A stretch of 64,000 bases of DNA from Gemmatimonadaceae bacterium (GTDB lineage Bacteria; Gemmatimonadota; Gemmatimonadetes; Gemmatimonadales; Gemmatimonadaceae): the NCBI GenBank assembly GCA_016720905.1, contig JADKJT010000020.1:1-64000 (forward strand), given 5' to 3'. The stretch's first letter is position 1. The number at the start of each line of letters is the position of its first letter. Shown here one piece after another: positions 56,209-64,000 of the stretch. Under the pieces are notes generated by a model, which was not told the DNA's origin, ran no database searches, and saw only the letters and a program-made list of their open reading frames with translations. A program made the position numbers and the translations under genes.

Positions 56209-57453
56209 CTAGTGCCGAGGCAGGTCAATCGATGGCGGCGCTCCCGCGGGCGGCCTCGTGAAGGCGGTCCCGCTGGTCGTGAAACCCGGGGCGAAGCCGC
56301 CGTGACTCAGGAAGAACCGGCCGTTTTCGACACCCATGAAACGGTCGAGTCGATTCTCCTTCCCCGTCGCGTCATGGCTGAATGTCGCCGTGGTCAGCTC
56401 CTGCCAACTCCTGTCGCCAAGTTGAATCCACTGCGAGCCGTACAGCGCCTTCCGTCTCAGATGGCCGGTGGTGCCGCCGAAGTTCTCGCTGAATGAATAC
56501 AGGCGCCGCAGCCCCTTGCCGTCCTTTGCCGCGCGAAAGGAGGCAATCAACTGCCACGCGCGCCGCTCCGGATGAAACCAGTACCCGCTGTACACGGTGG
56601 CCTCGCCGTCGGGCGTGGCGGTGACAAAGAACCGTTGCGTCGAGCCCGTTTTCCACGGATACACCAGGTGCGAGTGACCACCGGTGCCTTCGTTGCCGAA
56701 GACATCAGCCACCACGCCGTCCCCCTTCGCCACCAGCTGCGTGTAGTTCTCCGACGCCACCGTGCTCCGGTCGTTGGCGGTCGTACCGCTGGCCGCGTCC
56801 CACACGGAAAAGATGATGCGTCGCTCCGTGAGCGAGTTCACCTGCATACCGAAATACCCGCGGGCGAACCCGCAGGCCATGTAGTACGTCGTGACCGGAT
56901 CATCCACGGCGGTGACTTCGTTGTAAAAACCGGTCACCAGCGTGTTCGAATCGGTGGGGTACCGCAGGTGCACGCTGGCCGCGTTGCGTCGCGGGTCCAG
57001 GTTGAAGTGCGCAGCGGCCGACGCGGGACCGTCCAGCACCAACGCCCGCACCTCAAGCGTCGGCGCCGCTCGGCTGTCGGCGATTGCCAGTTCGAAGCGC
57101 CGGTACCCGGTGTCGGCAATCGCAAACGTCCCGAACGAGACACGACGCTCGCCGTCACCTCCAATGGCCATCGCGTCACGATGCTCGGCGCCGACGGTCA
57201 AGCGCAGTCGCGCCGTGTCGCCGCGGGGAAGCTGCACGGCCACCGACGGTTCAATGGCACCCCGAGTGATGATCTGACCGAACCAGGCAAGACTCGCTCC
57301 GGCACGCACGAATGGCATCACCGGTCGAGTCGCCGAAATTCGGACGGCATCGGCGTCCGGGATCAAGTACGCCGTGAACGCCGGCACACGCAGTTCGGCA
57401 CGCGGGAGCGCCACGAACATCGCGAGGGCCGCGAACAGCACAGGAGCCTTCAT
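56209..57453 (-). CDS. Secreted DUF3472-type protein with N-terminal DUF5077-like domain
   Basis: The 414-aa protein has a signal peptide (MKAPVLFAALAMFVALPRAE). Residues ~22-150 form a beta-sandwich domain of the DUF5077 kind (VRISATRPVMPFVRAGASLAWFG). The rest matches DUF3472 (YPTDSNTLVTGFYNEVTAVDDPVTTYYMACGFARGYFGMQVNS, FVTATPDGEATVYSGYWFHPER, FMGVENGRF). These domains are found in secreted, probably carbohydrate-binding proteins; no enzymatic role is established. It lies on the same strand as dgkA. Confidence 0.8.
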   Translation of the reverse strand: MKAPVLFAALAMFVALPRAELRVPAFTAYLIPDADAVRISATRPVMPFVRAGASLAWFGQIITRGAIEPSVAVQLPRGDTARLRLTVGAEHRDAMAIGGDGERRVSFGTFAIADTGYRRFELAIADSRAAPTLEVRALVLDGPASAAAHFNLDPRRNAASVHLRYPTDSNTLVTGFYNEVTAVDDPVTTYYMACGFARGYFGMQVNSLTERRIIFSVWDAASGTTANDRSTVASENYTQLVAKGDGVVADVFGNEGTGGHSHLVYPWKTGSTQRFFVTATPDGEATVYSGYWFHPERRAWQLIASFRAAKDGKGLRRLYSFSENFGGTTGHLRRKALYGSQWIQLGDRSWQELTTATFSHDATGKENRLDRFMGVENGRFFLSHGGFAPGFTTSGTAFTRPPAGAPPSIDLPRH

Positions 57454-57486
57454 GTCGCCTACGGGAAGAGGATGAGGCGGCGACTG

Positions 57487-57888
57487 CTATCCACGCCACC
57501 AGTGCAGCACGACCGGCCCCGCAATCATCACCCAGCAGATTCCGGTCATCACCAGCGCCGTCAACACTGACGCGCTGCCCAGGTCTTTCGCCATGCCGGC
57601 CAGCGGATGGAGTTCCAGCGAGATGCGATCCACCGTCGCCTCGATGGCGGTGTTCAGCAACTCCACCAGAATGACCAGAATCAGCGACAACAGGAGCATC
57701 AGGTGCTCAACCCGGCTGACCGGCAGCGCCAGCGACAGCGGGGCGAGAATGACAAAGGCCACCAGCTCCTCGCGCAGCGCCGACTCGGACGCGAAGGCGT
57801 GGCGATAGCCGGCAAACGAGTTGCGGAACGCCGCGATGAGGCGACCAACGAAACTCGACGGTTTGGTTTTCCTGAGCGGTTCGGTCAT
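57487..57888 (-). CDS. dgkA: Diacylglycerol kinase DgkA-type
   Basis: A 133-aa integral membrane kinase with the prokaryotic DAGK layout: an amphipathic N-terminus, then three helices. The family signature ELLNTAIEATVDR (helix 2, catalytic Glu and Asn) and the N-terminal AFRNSFAGYRHAFASESALREE are present. It phosphorylates diacylglycerol or undecaprenol in the inner membrane. The start ATG at 57888 is chosen; the long upstream frame is a shadow of ppk1. It diverges from ppk1 across 111 bases. Confidence 0.92.
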   Translation of the reverse strand: MTEPLRKTKPSSFVGRLIAAFRNSFAGYRHAFASESALREELVAFVILAPLSLALPVSRVEHLMLLLSLILVILVELLNTAIEATVDRISLELHPLAGMAKDLGSASVLTALVMTGICWVMIAGPVVLHWWRG

Positions 57889-57999
57889 GAGAGGGGAGTG
57901 ATGAATCGTCGCGATCGCGCGAGGTGATGCCAAGTTGCCACGTGGTGACGTGGCGCGCCACCACAAGCGAAAGCGCCGACGATGCCCTATCTTCGCGCG

Positions 58000-60078
58000 A
58001 TGACCGGACCCGCAGATGTCGCCGAACTGCTCAACGCCGAACTCAGCCTGCTGGCCTTCCAGCGACGCGTGCTCTCGCTGGCCGAGGATCCGTCGGTGCC
58101 CCTGCTTGAGCGCCTGCGCTTCCTGGGCATCGTCACCAGCAACATCGACGAACTGTACATGGTGCGGATGGCGGAGCTGCGTCTGGCCGCCCTCGATGAA
58201 CGCGCCGCCGGGGAACACGCCGCCCTCCCCACCTTTGGCGAAAGCCATACGGCGTCGGCGCGTCTGGAGGCGGTGGAGCACGAGCTTGCCGAGATCCTCG
58301 CGGCGCAGTCGCGGTGCGCCGACCAATGCCTGCGCGAGGCAGCTCGCGCCGGCGTCGGCCTGCTCACGTGGGATGCCCTCACGGGCGCCGAACGTGAGGC
58401 CCTGCGCACGCGCTACCTCGAGGAGATCCAGCCCGACCTGATGCCGCACGCCATCACGCTCAGCCCGGGCCATCCGCTGCCGCATCTGCCGCATCTGGGG
58501 CTGTTCGTGGCCGTGGTGTTCCGTGCCGCCGCTGGTGAACGCGCGCGCCTCGCCGAACACGAACTGCCCGGCGATGTGCCGCGCCTGTTGCCGGTGCCCG
58601 GTCGACCGGACTCGGTCATCGCCATCGAGGACGTGCTGCGCGCCAACGCGCACCTGCTGCACCCGAATGCCGTGGTCGATGGCACCTATCTGTTTCGCGT
58701 CACGCGCGGCGGCGATCTGCGCATCCTTGAGGAGGATTCCGGCGACCTGCTGGGTGCGGTGGCGTCAGCCGCCGAGCGTCGACCGAACAATCCCGCCGTG
58801 CGGGTGGAAGTCGAGCGGAGTATGCCCGCGCATGTCGGCGCGTTGATTCTCGACAGCCTGCGCCGCGAGGCGATCGGACGCGACATGGAGTTGACGGTGG
58901 ATGCGGTGCAGGTGGTGGACGGATTGCTCGATCAGCGGTGTCTGCAGACACTGCCATTGCCGCGCGACGCGCGCTTCGAGTATCCACCGTTCACCGCCCG
59001 GGTGCCGATTGACGCCGGGCAGTCGCTGTTCGACGCGATACGCGACGGCGACCTGCTGGTCCATCATCCGTTCGAGTCGTTTGACGCCACCGTAGTGCGC
59101 TTTCTGCAGGATGCAGCCAGCGATCCCGCCGTGACGGTTATCAAGACCACACTGTATCGGGTGGGCAATCCGTCGCCGGTGGTGGAAGCGTTGTTGACCG
59201 CAGCGCAGGCGGGGAAACAGGTGTTCGCGCTGGTGGAGCTGCAAGCGCGTTTCGACGAAGAACACAACGTGCACTGGGCGCGCACGCTGGAACGCGCCGG
59301 TGGTCGCGTGGTGTATGGTCTTCCCGGTCTTAAGGTGCATGCCAAGGTGGCGCTCGTGGTGCGTCGCGAAGGCACGCAGCTGTCGCGCTACGTGCACGTG
59401 GGCACCGGCAATTACAACACGCGCTCGGGGCGGCAGTACACCGACCTCAGTCTGTTTTCCGCGCGCGAAGACATCGCCACCGACGTCGCCAACCTGTTCG
59501 GAGAGTTCGCCGTGGCCTCGCCACTGCCGAATGGACTCGCCCACGGCGCGCTGGTGGCGCCGCACCAATTGTTGCCGGCATTGTTGCAGCGAATCGAGCG
59601 CGAAGCCGAGCACGCGCGCGCCGGTCGATCGGCCCATATTGCCATCAAGGTGAACGGTCTGGCCGACACCGAAGTGGTGCGCGCCCTCTATCGCGCGTCG
59701 CAAGCCGGTGTGACCATCGATCTCGTGGTGCGCGGTATCTGTACACTGCGACCCGGCGTGCCCGGACAATCCGACCGCATTCGCGTGGTGTCCATCGTGG
59801 GGAGATTCCTGGAGCACTCGCGCATTTATCGGTTTGCCAACGATGACCGGCCGGAATATTTCATCGGATCTTCGGATTTGCGCCCGCGAAACCTGCGACG
59901 TCGCGTGGAGCTGCTGGTGCCGGTACCGGATGCCGCGCACCGCGCGCGACTCGACGCCATTCTCGATCGGTATCTGCACGACCCCACGGCATGGGAGCTG
60001 ACGATGAGTGGTGCGTATCACAAGCGGTCCGGCGAGGGGCGCGCGGCGCAGGTCTCGCTGGCGGAGAAACGCCCATGA
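58000..60078 (+). CDS. ppk1: Polyphosphate kinase 1
   Basis: A 692-aa enzyme that reversibly makes inorganic polyphosphate from ATP; normal Ppk1 length. All four parts are visible: the N-terminal helical domain (LLNAELSLLAFQRRVL), the H domain, and two C domains. The autophosphorylated His lies in GLKVHAKVALVVRREG (about residue 447), and the second catalytic region is IYRFANDDRPEYFIGSSDLRPRNLRRRVELL. I prefer the ATG at 58000 (MTGPADVAELL); one at 57982 adds six residues. The stop overlaps the transporter start. Confidence 0.97.
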   Translation: MTGPADVAELLNAELSLLAFQRRVLSLAEDPSVPLLERLRFLGIVTSNIDELYMVRMAELRLAALDERAAGEHAALPTFGESHTASARLEAVEHELAEILAAQSRCADQCLREAARAGVGLLTWDALTGAEREALRTRYLEEIQPDLMPHAITLSPGHPLPHLPHLGLFVAVVFRAAAGERARLAEHELPGDVPRLLPVPGRPDSVIAIEDVLRANAHLLHPNAVVDGTYLFRVTRGGDLRILEEDSGDLLGAVASAAERRPNNPAVRVEVERSMPAHVGALILDSLRREAIGRDMELTVDAVQVVDGLLDQRCLQTLPLPRDARFEYPPFTARVPIDAGQSLFDAIRDGDLLVHHPFESFDATVVRFLQDAASDPAVTVIKTTLYRVGNPSPVVEALLTAAQAGKQVFALVELQARFDEEHNVHWARTLERAGGRVVYGLPGLKVHAKVALVVRREGTQLSRYVHVGTGNYNTRSGRQYTDLSLFSAREDIATDVANLFGEFAVASPLPNGLAHGALVAPHQLLPALLQRIEREAEHARAGRSAHIAIKVNGLADTEVVRALYRASQAGVTIDLVVRGICTLRPGVPGQSDRIRVVSIVGRFLEHSRIYRFANDDRPEYFIGSSDLRPRNLRRRVELLVPVPDAAHRARLDAILDRYLHDPTAWELTMSGAYHKRSGEGRAAQVSLAEKRP

Positions 60079-61358
60079 CCCACAACCGGTGGCGCGTGCC
60101 CGTTGGCGCCGTGTTGGTGCATCTGTGTATCGGCTCGGTGTACGCCTGGAGCACGTTCAATCGACCCATTCAACAGTTGTTCGCGAACCAGCCGTGGTGG
60201 ATGAATCCGCCGTATACCACGTTCACCACAGCGTTGGCGCTGCTGGGTCTCAGCGCAGCCGTCGGTGGTCCGTGGGTTGAACGTCATGGCCCGCGGGTCG
60301 CCGCGCGCGCGGCCGCATTGTTCTTTGGCAGCGGACTGTTGGTGGGAGGTTTCGGTCTCGCCGTCCGGCAACCGCTGCTGGTGTTTCTGGGAATGGGTAT
60401 CATCGGCGGCATCGGGTGCGGTCTGGGCTACATCTCACCGGTCAGCACGCTGGTACGGTGGTTTCCCGATCGTCGCGGCATGGCCACCGGCATGGCCATC
60501 ATGGGATTTGGCGGCGGGGCCTTCATTGCCGGTTATCTGAACGTCTTCCTCATTGCGCGCGTAGGCATCGCCACCACCGTGATGCTGCTGGGGGTCACCT
60601 ATCTGGTGATCATGCTGATCGGATCGACGCTGTTACGTCAGCCACCATCAGGATGGGCACCAGAGGGTTGGACGGGCAGCGTGCGCACCACCGCGCAACG
60701 CGCCGCCATGATCGCGACGGACAGTGTGAGTCGCAATGCGGCGGTGCGCACGCCGCAGTTCGCGTTGCTGTGGGGCATCCTGTTCATCAATGTGACCGCG
60801 GGTATCGGCATCCTTGCACAAGCGTCACCCATGATGCAGGACCTGTTCGGGCGTACGCCGCTGCAGGCAGCGGCGGTCGTGTCGCTGATTAGCATTTTCA
60901 ATGCGTCCGGTCGTTTCGTGTGGGCGTCCGCCTCCGACTACCTCGGACGGCGCCATACCTATTCGCTCTTCTTCGCCCTGCAGGTGGTGCTGTTCTTGCT
61001 CATTCCGCGACTCGCCGAGCAAGGGCAATGGACACTGTTCGAACTCAGCCTCTTCGCCATCTTCACCATGTATGGCGGCGGCTTTGCCACCATTCCCGCG
61101 TTCCTGGCCGACATCTTCGGCCCGCTCAATGTGGGCGCCATTCACGGTGCCGTGCTCACCGCGTGGAGCGCTGCCGCCATTGCGGGTCCGGTCATCATCA
61201 CGGAGCTGTCCAATCGCGCCAAGCTGGCGCTGCCGGCCGGTGGCAATCGCGTACACATCTACGACGTCCCGCTGCAGTTGCTGGCCGCGCTGCTGGCAGT
61301 CGGATTCCTCCTCACGCTGTTCGTGCGTCCGCTGCGTGCGTCGTCAAATGCCTCCTGA
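60075..61358 (+). CDS. OFA-family MFS transporter (oxalate/formate-type antiporter-like)
   Basis: A 427-aa, twelve-helix transporter starting at the ATG at 60075 inside the ppk1 stop. The OFA hallmark is early: VLVHLCIGSVYAWSTFNRPI. The MFS loop 2-3 motif is replaced by the family's WVERHGPRVAARAA; SPVSTLVRWFPDRRGMATGMAIMGFG and ASDYLGRRHTY also fit. OFA members move oxalate, formate or related small carboxylates. The 3' end overlaps the monooxygenase gene by 11 bases, so the substrate may relate to that pathway. Confidence 0.9.
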   Translation: MTHNRWRVPVGAVLVHLCIGSVYAWSTFNRPIQQLFANQPWWMNPPYTTFTTALALLGLSAAVGGPWVERHGPRVAARAAALFFGSGLLVGGFGLAVRQPLLVFLGMGIIGGIGCGLGYISPVSTLVRWFPDRRGMATGMAIMGFGGGAFIAGYLNVFLIARVGIATTVMLLGVTYLVIMLIGSTLLRQPPSGWAPEGWTGSVRTTAQRAAMIATDSVSRNAAVRTPQFALLWGILFINVTAGIGILAQASPMMQDLFGRTPLQAAAVVSLISIFNASGRFVWASASDYLGRRHTYSLFFALQVVLFLLIPRLAEQGQWTLFELSLFAIFTMYGGGFATIPAFLADIFGPLNVGAIHGAVLTAWSAAAIAGPVIITELSNRAKLALPAGGNRVHIYDVPLQLLAALLAVGFLLTLFVRPLRASSNAS

Positions 61359-62838
61359 ATCGCGCACCCACCGCATGGTCATCATTGGCGGAGGGTTCGC
61401 GGGCATCGGCCTGGCCATCCGACTGCGTCAGCAGGGCATCGACGACTTCGTCATCGTTGAACGCGCGGCCGATCTGGGCGGCACCTGGCGCGACAATCGC
61501 TACCCCGGCTGCGCCTGTGATGTGCAGTCGTCGCTGTACTCGTTCTCGTTCGCGCCCAATCCCTCGTGGAGTCGCACGTTTTCGCCGCAGGCGGAAATCT
61601 GGGAGTATCTCCGCGCGTGTGCGAGAACATTCGACATCGAACGGCACTTCGTGTTCGGGCAGATCGTCACGTCCGCCCACTGGGACGCGGCCACGCAGCA
61701 GTGGGTGGTCACCTCCGCCACGCATCAGTGGCGCGCATCCATCCTGATTGCTGCCAACGGGGCGCTCAGCGACCCGGTAGTTCCGTCCATTGCTGGACTG
61801 GAGTCGTTTGGCGGTCGCGTGTTTCATTCGGCACAGTGGCCGCACGATATCGATCTGCGCAACCAACGCGTCGCCGTCATTGGCACAGGCGCATCAGCCA
61901 TTCAGTTCGTACCGGCCATCCAACCGCTGGTGCAGCAGCTGCACCTGTTCCAGCGCACACCGCCCTGGATCATGCCGCGCCGCGACCACGCCATTCCGCA
62001 CTGGCGTCGCGCACTCTATCGCGCAGTTCCCGCAACCCAGCGTGCCGAACGCGCGCTGTTGTACGCCATGCGCGAAGTGATGTATCTACCGTTTCGTCAT
62101 CGGTGGGTAGCCCGCCTGGCCGAACGGGCCGCGCGCCGGCATCTGGCGGCGCAGGTCGCCAATCCGACACTTCGCGCGAAACTCACGCCGGCCTACACAC
62201 TTGGCTGCAAACGCATCTTGCTGTCGGACGACTATTTCCCAGCACTCACGCAGTCGAACGTGGAACTGGTCACAACCGCAGTCTCGCGGATCGGGCACGA
62301 TGGCATCGTGGACGCTGACGGCACGCTGCGACCCGTGGATACCATCATCTTCGGCACCGGATTCCGACCCACCGAACCGCCGCTGGCACCACACATCGTT
62401 GGCCGGGATGGTCAGTCGCTGGCGGCGGCATGGCAGGGCAGTCCGCGCGCGTACATGGGGACCACGGTCGCCGGCTTCCCGAACCTGTTCCTGCTGATGG
62501 GCCCCAACACCGGGCTTGGGCATTCCTCGGTGATTCTCATGGTGGAGGCGCAGATCGAATACGTGTTGGCGGTGCTCGCACACATGAACGCGCGGAGCGC
62601 GGGCGCTGTCGAGCCAACGCGTGTCGCGCAAACAGCGTACGTGGCGTGGCTGGACGCGCGCCTCGCCCCCACCGTTTGGAACAGCGGCGGGTGTCGCAGC
62701 TGGTATCTTGATGAATCCGGACGCAATGCAGCACTCTGGCCCGACCGTGTGGGCGCCTTTCGCCGTACCGTGACGCGCCTGCATCCCCGCGACTATCACC
62801 TGTCGCCGCGCGTGGCGCCGAATATGCCGCATGTCTGA
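61348..62838 (+). CDS. Baeyer-Villiger-type flavin monooxygenase
   Basis: A 496-aa NADPH/FAD enzyme. The start is the ATG at 61348 (MPPESRTHRMVIIGGG), which overlaps the transporter stop. The FAD-binding loop is VIIGGGFAGIGLAIRL, the second Rossmann motif VIGTGASAIQFVP, and between them is the Baeyer-Villiger fingerprint FxGxxxHxxxWP as FGGRVFHSAQWP. LLMGPNTGLGHSS is also typical. It would insert oxygen next to a ketone to give an ester or lactone. The substrate is unknown. Its 3' end overlaps the esterase gene by 8 bases. Confidence 0.93.
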   Translation: MPPESRTHRMVIIGGGFAGIGLAIRLRQQGIDDFVIVERAADLGGTWRDNRYPGCACDVQSSLYSFSFAPNPSWSRTFSPQAEIWEYLRACARTFDIERHFVFGQIVTSAHWDAATQQWVVTSATHQWRASILIAANGALSDPVVPSIAGLESFGGRVFHSAQWPHDIDLRNQRVAVIGTGASAIQFVPAIQPLVQQLHLFQRTPPWIMPRRDHAIPHWRRALYRAVPATQRAERALLYAMREVMYLPFRHRWVARLAERAARRHLAAQVANPTLRAKLTPAYTLGCKRILLSDDYFPALTQSNVELVTTAVSRIGHDGIVDADGTLRPVDTIIFGTGFRPTEPPLAPHIVGRDGQSLAAAWQGSPRAYMGTTVAGFPNLFLLMGPNTGLGHSSVILMVEAQIEYVLAVLAHMNARSAGAVEPTRVAQTAYVAWLDARLAPTVWNSGGCRSWYLDESGRNAALWPDRVGAFRRTVTRLHPRDYHLSPRVAPNMPHV

Positions 62839-63925
62839 CATGGCCCACGCATCACAGCACCGGGTCCACCCGTCCGCGCGTGAACGGTTGGAAGGACAAC
62901 TCGCGCGCGCGCTCGCACATGTGCCGGGCGCGTGGCTGTTGCGACTCATTGGAGAGCGGCCACTGGTGGTGGACGGCCGCACACTCGATGCCCATCTGCA
63001 GTTCCTGCTGGCCGCGCAGCGACGCAAACGGCGCATCGGACTCACCGAGCCCACACCGGCGTCAGGCCGCGCACGCTATCGACGGGAGACGCAGGCCGTG
63101 GCTGCGGTGCCAACCCCCGTGGCCGCCGTGCGAGAGATGGTCGTTGATGGCGACAGTGGACCTCTGGCCGCGCGACATTACGCGCCGATGGTGCTCGATG
63201 ACGCGCCAATACCACTCCTCCTCTTCCTGCACGGCGGCGGGTTCGTCATCGGCGATCTCGACACGCACGACGAGCAGTGCCGCCTGCTCTGTCGTCACGG
63301 CACCATGCACGTAGTCAGTGTCGCGTATCGATTGGCGCCGGAACATCCCTTCCCCAATGCCGTTGATGACGCCTGCGCCGCCCTGCGCTGGGCACTGGCG
63401 AATGCGCAATCCTTGGGTGCCGATCCTTCAATGGTGTGCATCGGCGGTGACAGTGCCGGTGCCAACCTGGCGGCCGGTGCCTCGCTGGCGCTGGCGCGTG
63501 AAGGCCGCCCCATCGCCGCACAGCTGCTGCTCTATCCGGCCACCGACGCCAATGGCGTGTTCCCATCACGCACCACATTCAGCGCCGGGTATCTGCTGGA
63601 AATGCGCGATGTGGACGCATTCAGCCTGCACTATCTGGGCGCGGACCAGGCCGTGGGCGATGACCCGCGTGCCAGCCCGGCGCGCGCCACCGATCTGTCG
63701 CTGTCACCACCCACCATGGTGGTGACCGCCGGGTTCGACGTGCTGCGCGATGAAGGTCAGGCGTTTGCCGCCGCCCTCCGCTCGGCTGGCGTGCGCGTGC
63801 ACGAGCATTGCGCGGATGGACTGGTGCATGGGTTCCTGCACTTGACCACCGTAGTGCCAGCGGCCCGGCAGTTCGCCCGGAAAATCGCCACCGACTTTTC
63901 CGCCATGGCGCGAACCCACCCGTAG
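62831..63925 (+). CDS. Alpha/beta-hydrolase esterase, HSL family
   Basis: A 364-aa carboxylesterase of the hormone-sensitive-lipase family. The oxyanion-hole motif is FLHGGGFVIGDLDTHD, the nucleophile elbow is IGGDSAGANLAAG, the acid is in TAGFDVLRDEGQAF and the catalytic His in ADGLVHGFLHL. A helical cap of ~85 residues precedes the core. It is translationally coupled to the monooxygenase, so it most likely hydrolyses the ester made by that enzyme. It has no signal peptide. Confidence 0.94.
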   Translation: MSDMAHASQHRVHPSARERLEGQLARALAHVPGAWLLRLIGERPLVVDGRTLDAHLQFLLAAQRRKRRIGLTEPTPASGRARYRRETQAVAAVPTPVAAVREMVVDGDSGPLAARHYAPMVLDDAPIPLLLFLHGGGFVIGDLDTHDEQCRLLCRHGTMHVVSVAYRLAPEHPFPNAVDDACAALRWALANAQSLGADPSMVCIGGDSAGANLAAGASLALAREGRPIAAQLLLYPATDANGVFPSRTTFSAGYLLEMRDVDAFSLHYLGADQAVGDDPRASPARATDLSLSPPTMVVTAGFDVLRDEGQAFAAALRSAGVRVHEHCADGLVHGFLHLTTVVPAARQFARKIATDFSAMARTHP

Positions 63926-64000
63926 CGCCAACGTCTTCGCGCTCCTCACCCGCTGGCCCCCAGCCAAGCCCCTGGCTGTCGGACAATCCCCCACGCACTC
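63926..64000. other. Gene-free right edge
   Basis: The last 75 bases after the esterase stop show no reading frame with a recognisable start or motif, and no hairpin with a T-run. A downstream gene may begin beyond the edge. Confidence 0.5.

Noticed and set aside
60901..61347. Upstream in-frame extension of the monooxygenase gene
   Set aside because: It would overlap the transporter gene by ~450 bases in another frame. The Rossmann motif is near the ATG at 61348, which is the normal position.

Overview
The window looks like chromosomal DNA of a GC-rich, Gram-negative heterotroph. It carries a TonB-type receptor, outer-membrane barrels, Tat and lipoprotein signals, a full V/A-type ATPase in the gene order known from Thermus, BNR-repeat and S9 peptidase genes, and a group 1 [NiFe] hydrogenase. 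I infer Gemmatimonadota, or a close relative, from this combination, but there is no rRNA or other marker here to prove it. I saw no tRNA, rRNA, CRISPR array, IS element or prophage.

Layout. 1-9.3 kb: M28 peptidase fragment, KatG, an unknown protein, a thioredoxin-TPR protein, an MBL-fold hydrolase, a Tat-exported HisC-like aminotransferase coupled to a PLP decarboxylase-like enzyme, and an ankyrin membrane protein. 9.3-17 kb: S9A peptidase, a frameshifted outer-membrane protein, a stand-alone 5'-3' exonuclease coupled to a secreted BNR protein, and a small zinc-ribbon protein. 17.0-26.1 kb (minus): V/A-ATPase G-I-K-E-C-F-A-B-D, followed by a zinc-ribbon membrane protein. 26.3-29.7 kb: UbiA-family prenyltransferase and a frameshifted TonB receptor. 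29.8-54.7 kb: a respiratory supercluster (below). 54.8-64 kb: FecR-like protein with a sigma-like N-terminus, DUF3472 protein, DgkA, Ppk1, and an operon of OFA-type transporter, Baeyer-Villiger-type monooxygenase and esterase.

The supercluster is the most interesting part. It holds a nickel permease, a complete System I cytochrome c maturation set (ccmABCDEFGH, with ccmA and ccmE frameshifted in this sequence), and three large multihaem cytochromes with 9, 20 and 16 candidate haem sites. One of these is a lipoprotein and one has a NapC/NirT-like membrane anchor. An outer-membrane beta-barrel gene sits between the 20-haem and 16-haem genes. Next come a TPR lipoprotein, the hydrogenase hupSLC-hupD, and hypABFCDE. 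My reading is an H2-oxidising respiratory chain whose electrons can pass from the quinone pool through a periplasmic haem wire to, and perhaps through, the outer membrane. The gene content supports this; the function is inference.

Five apparent single-base frameshifts (one OMP gene, the TonB receptor, two in ccmA, one in ccmE) occur in otherwise well-preserved genes. Sequencing or assembly error is the simplest explanation, and reads should be checked before any of these genes is called dead.
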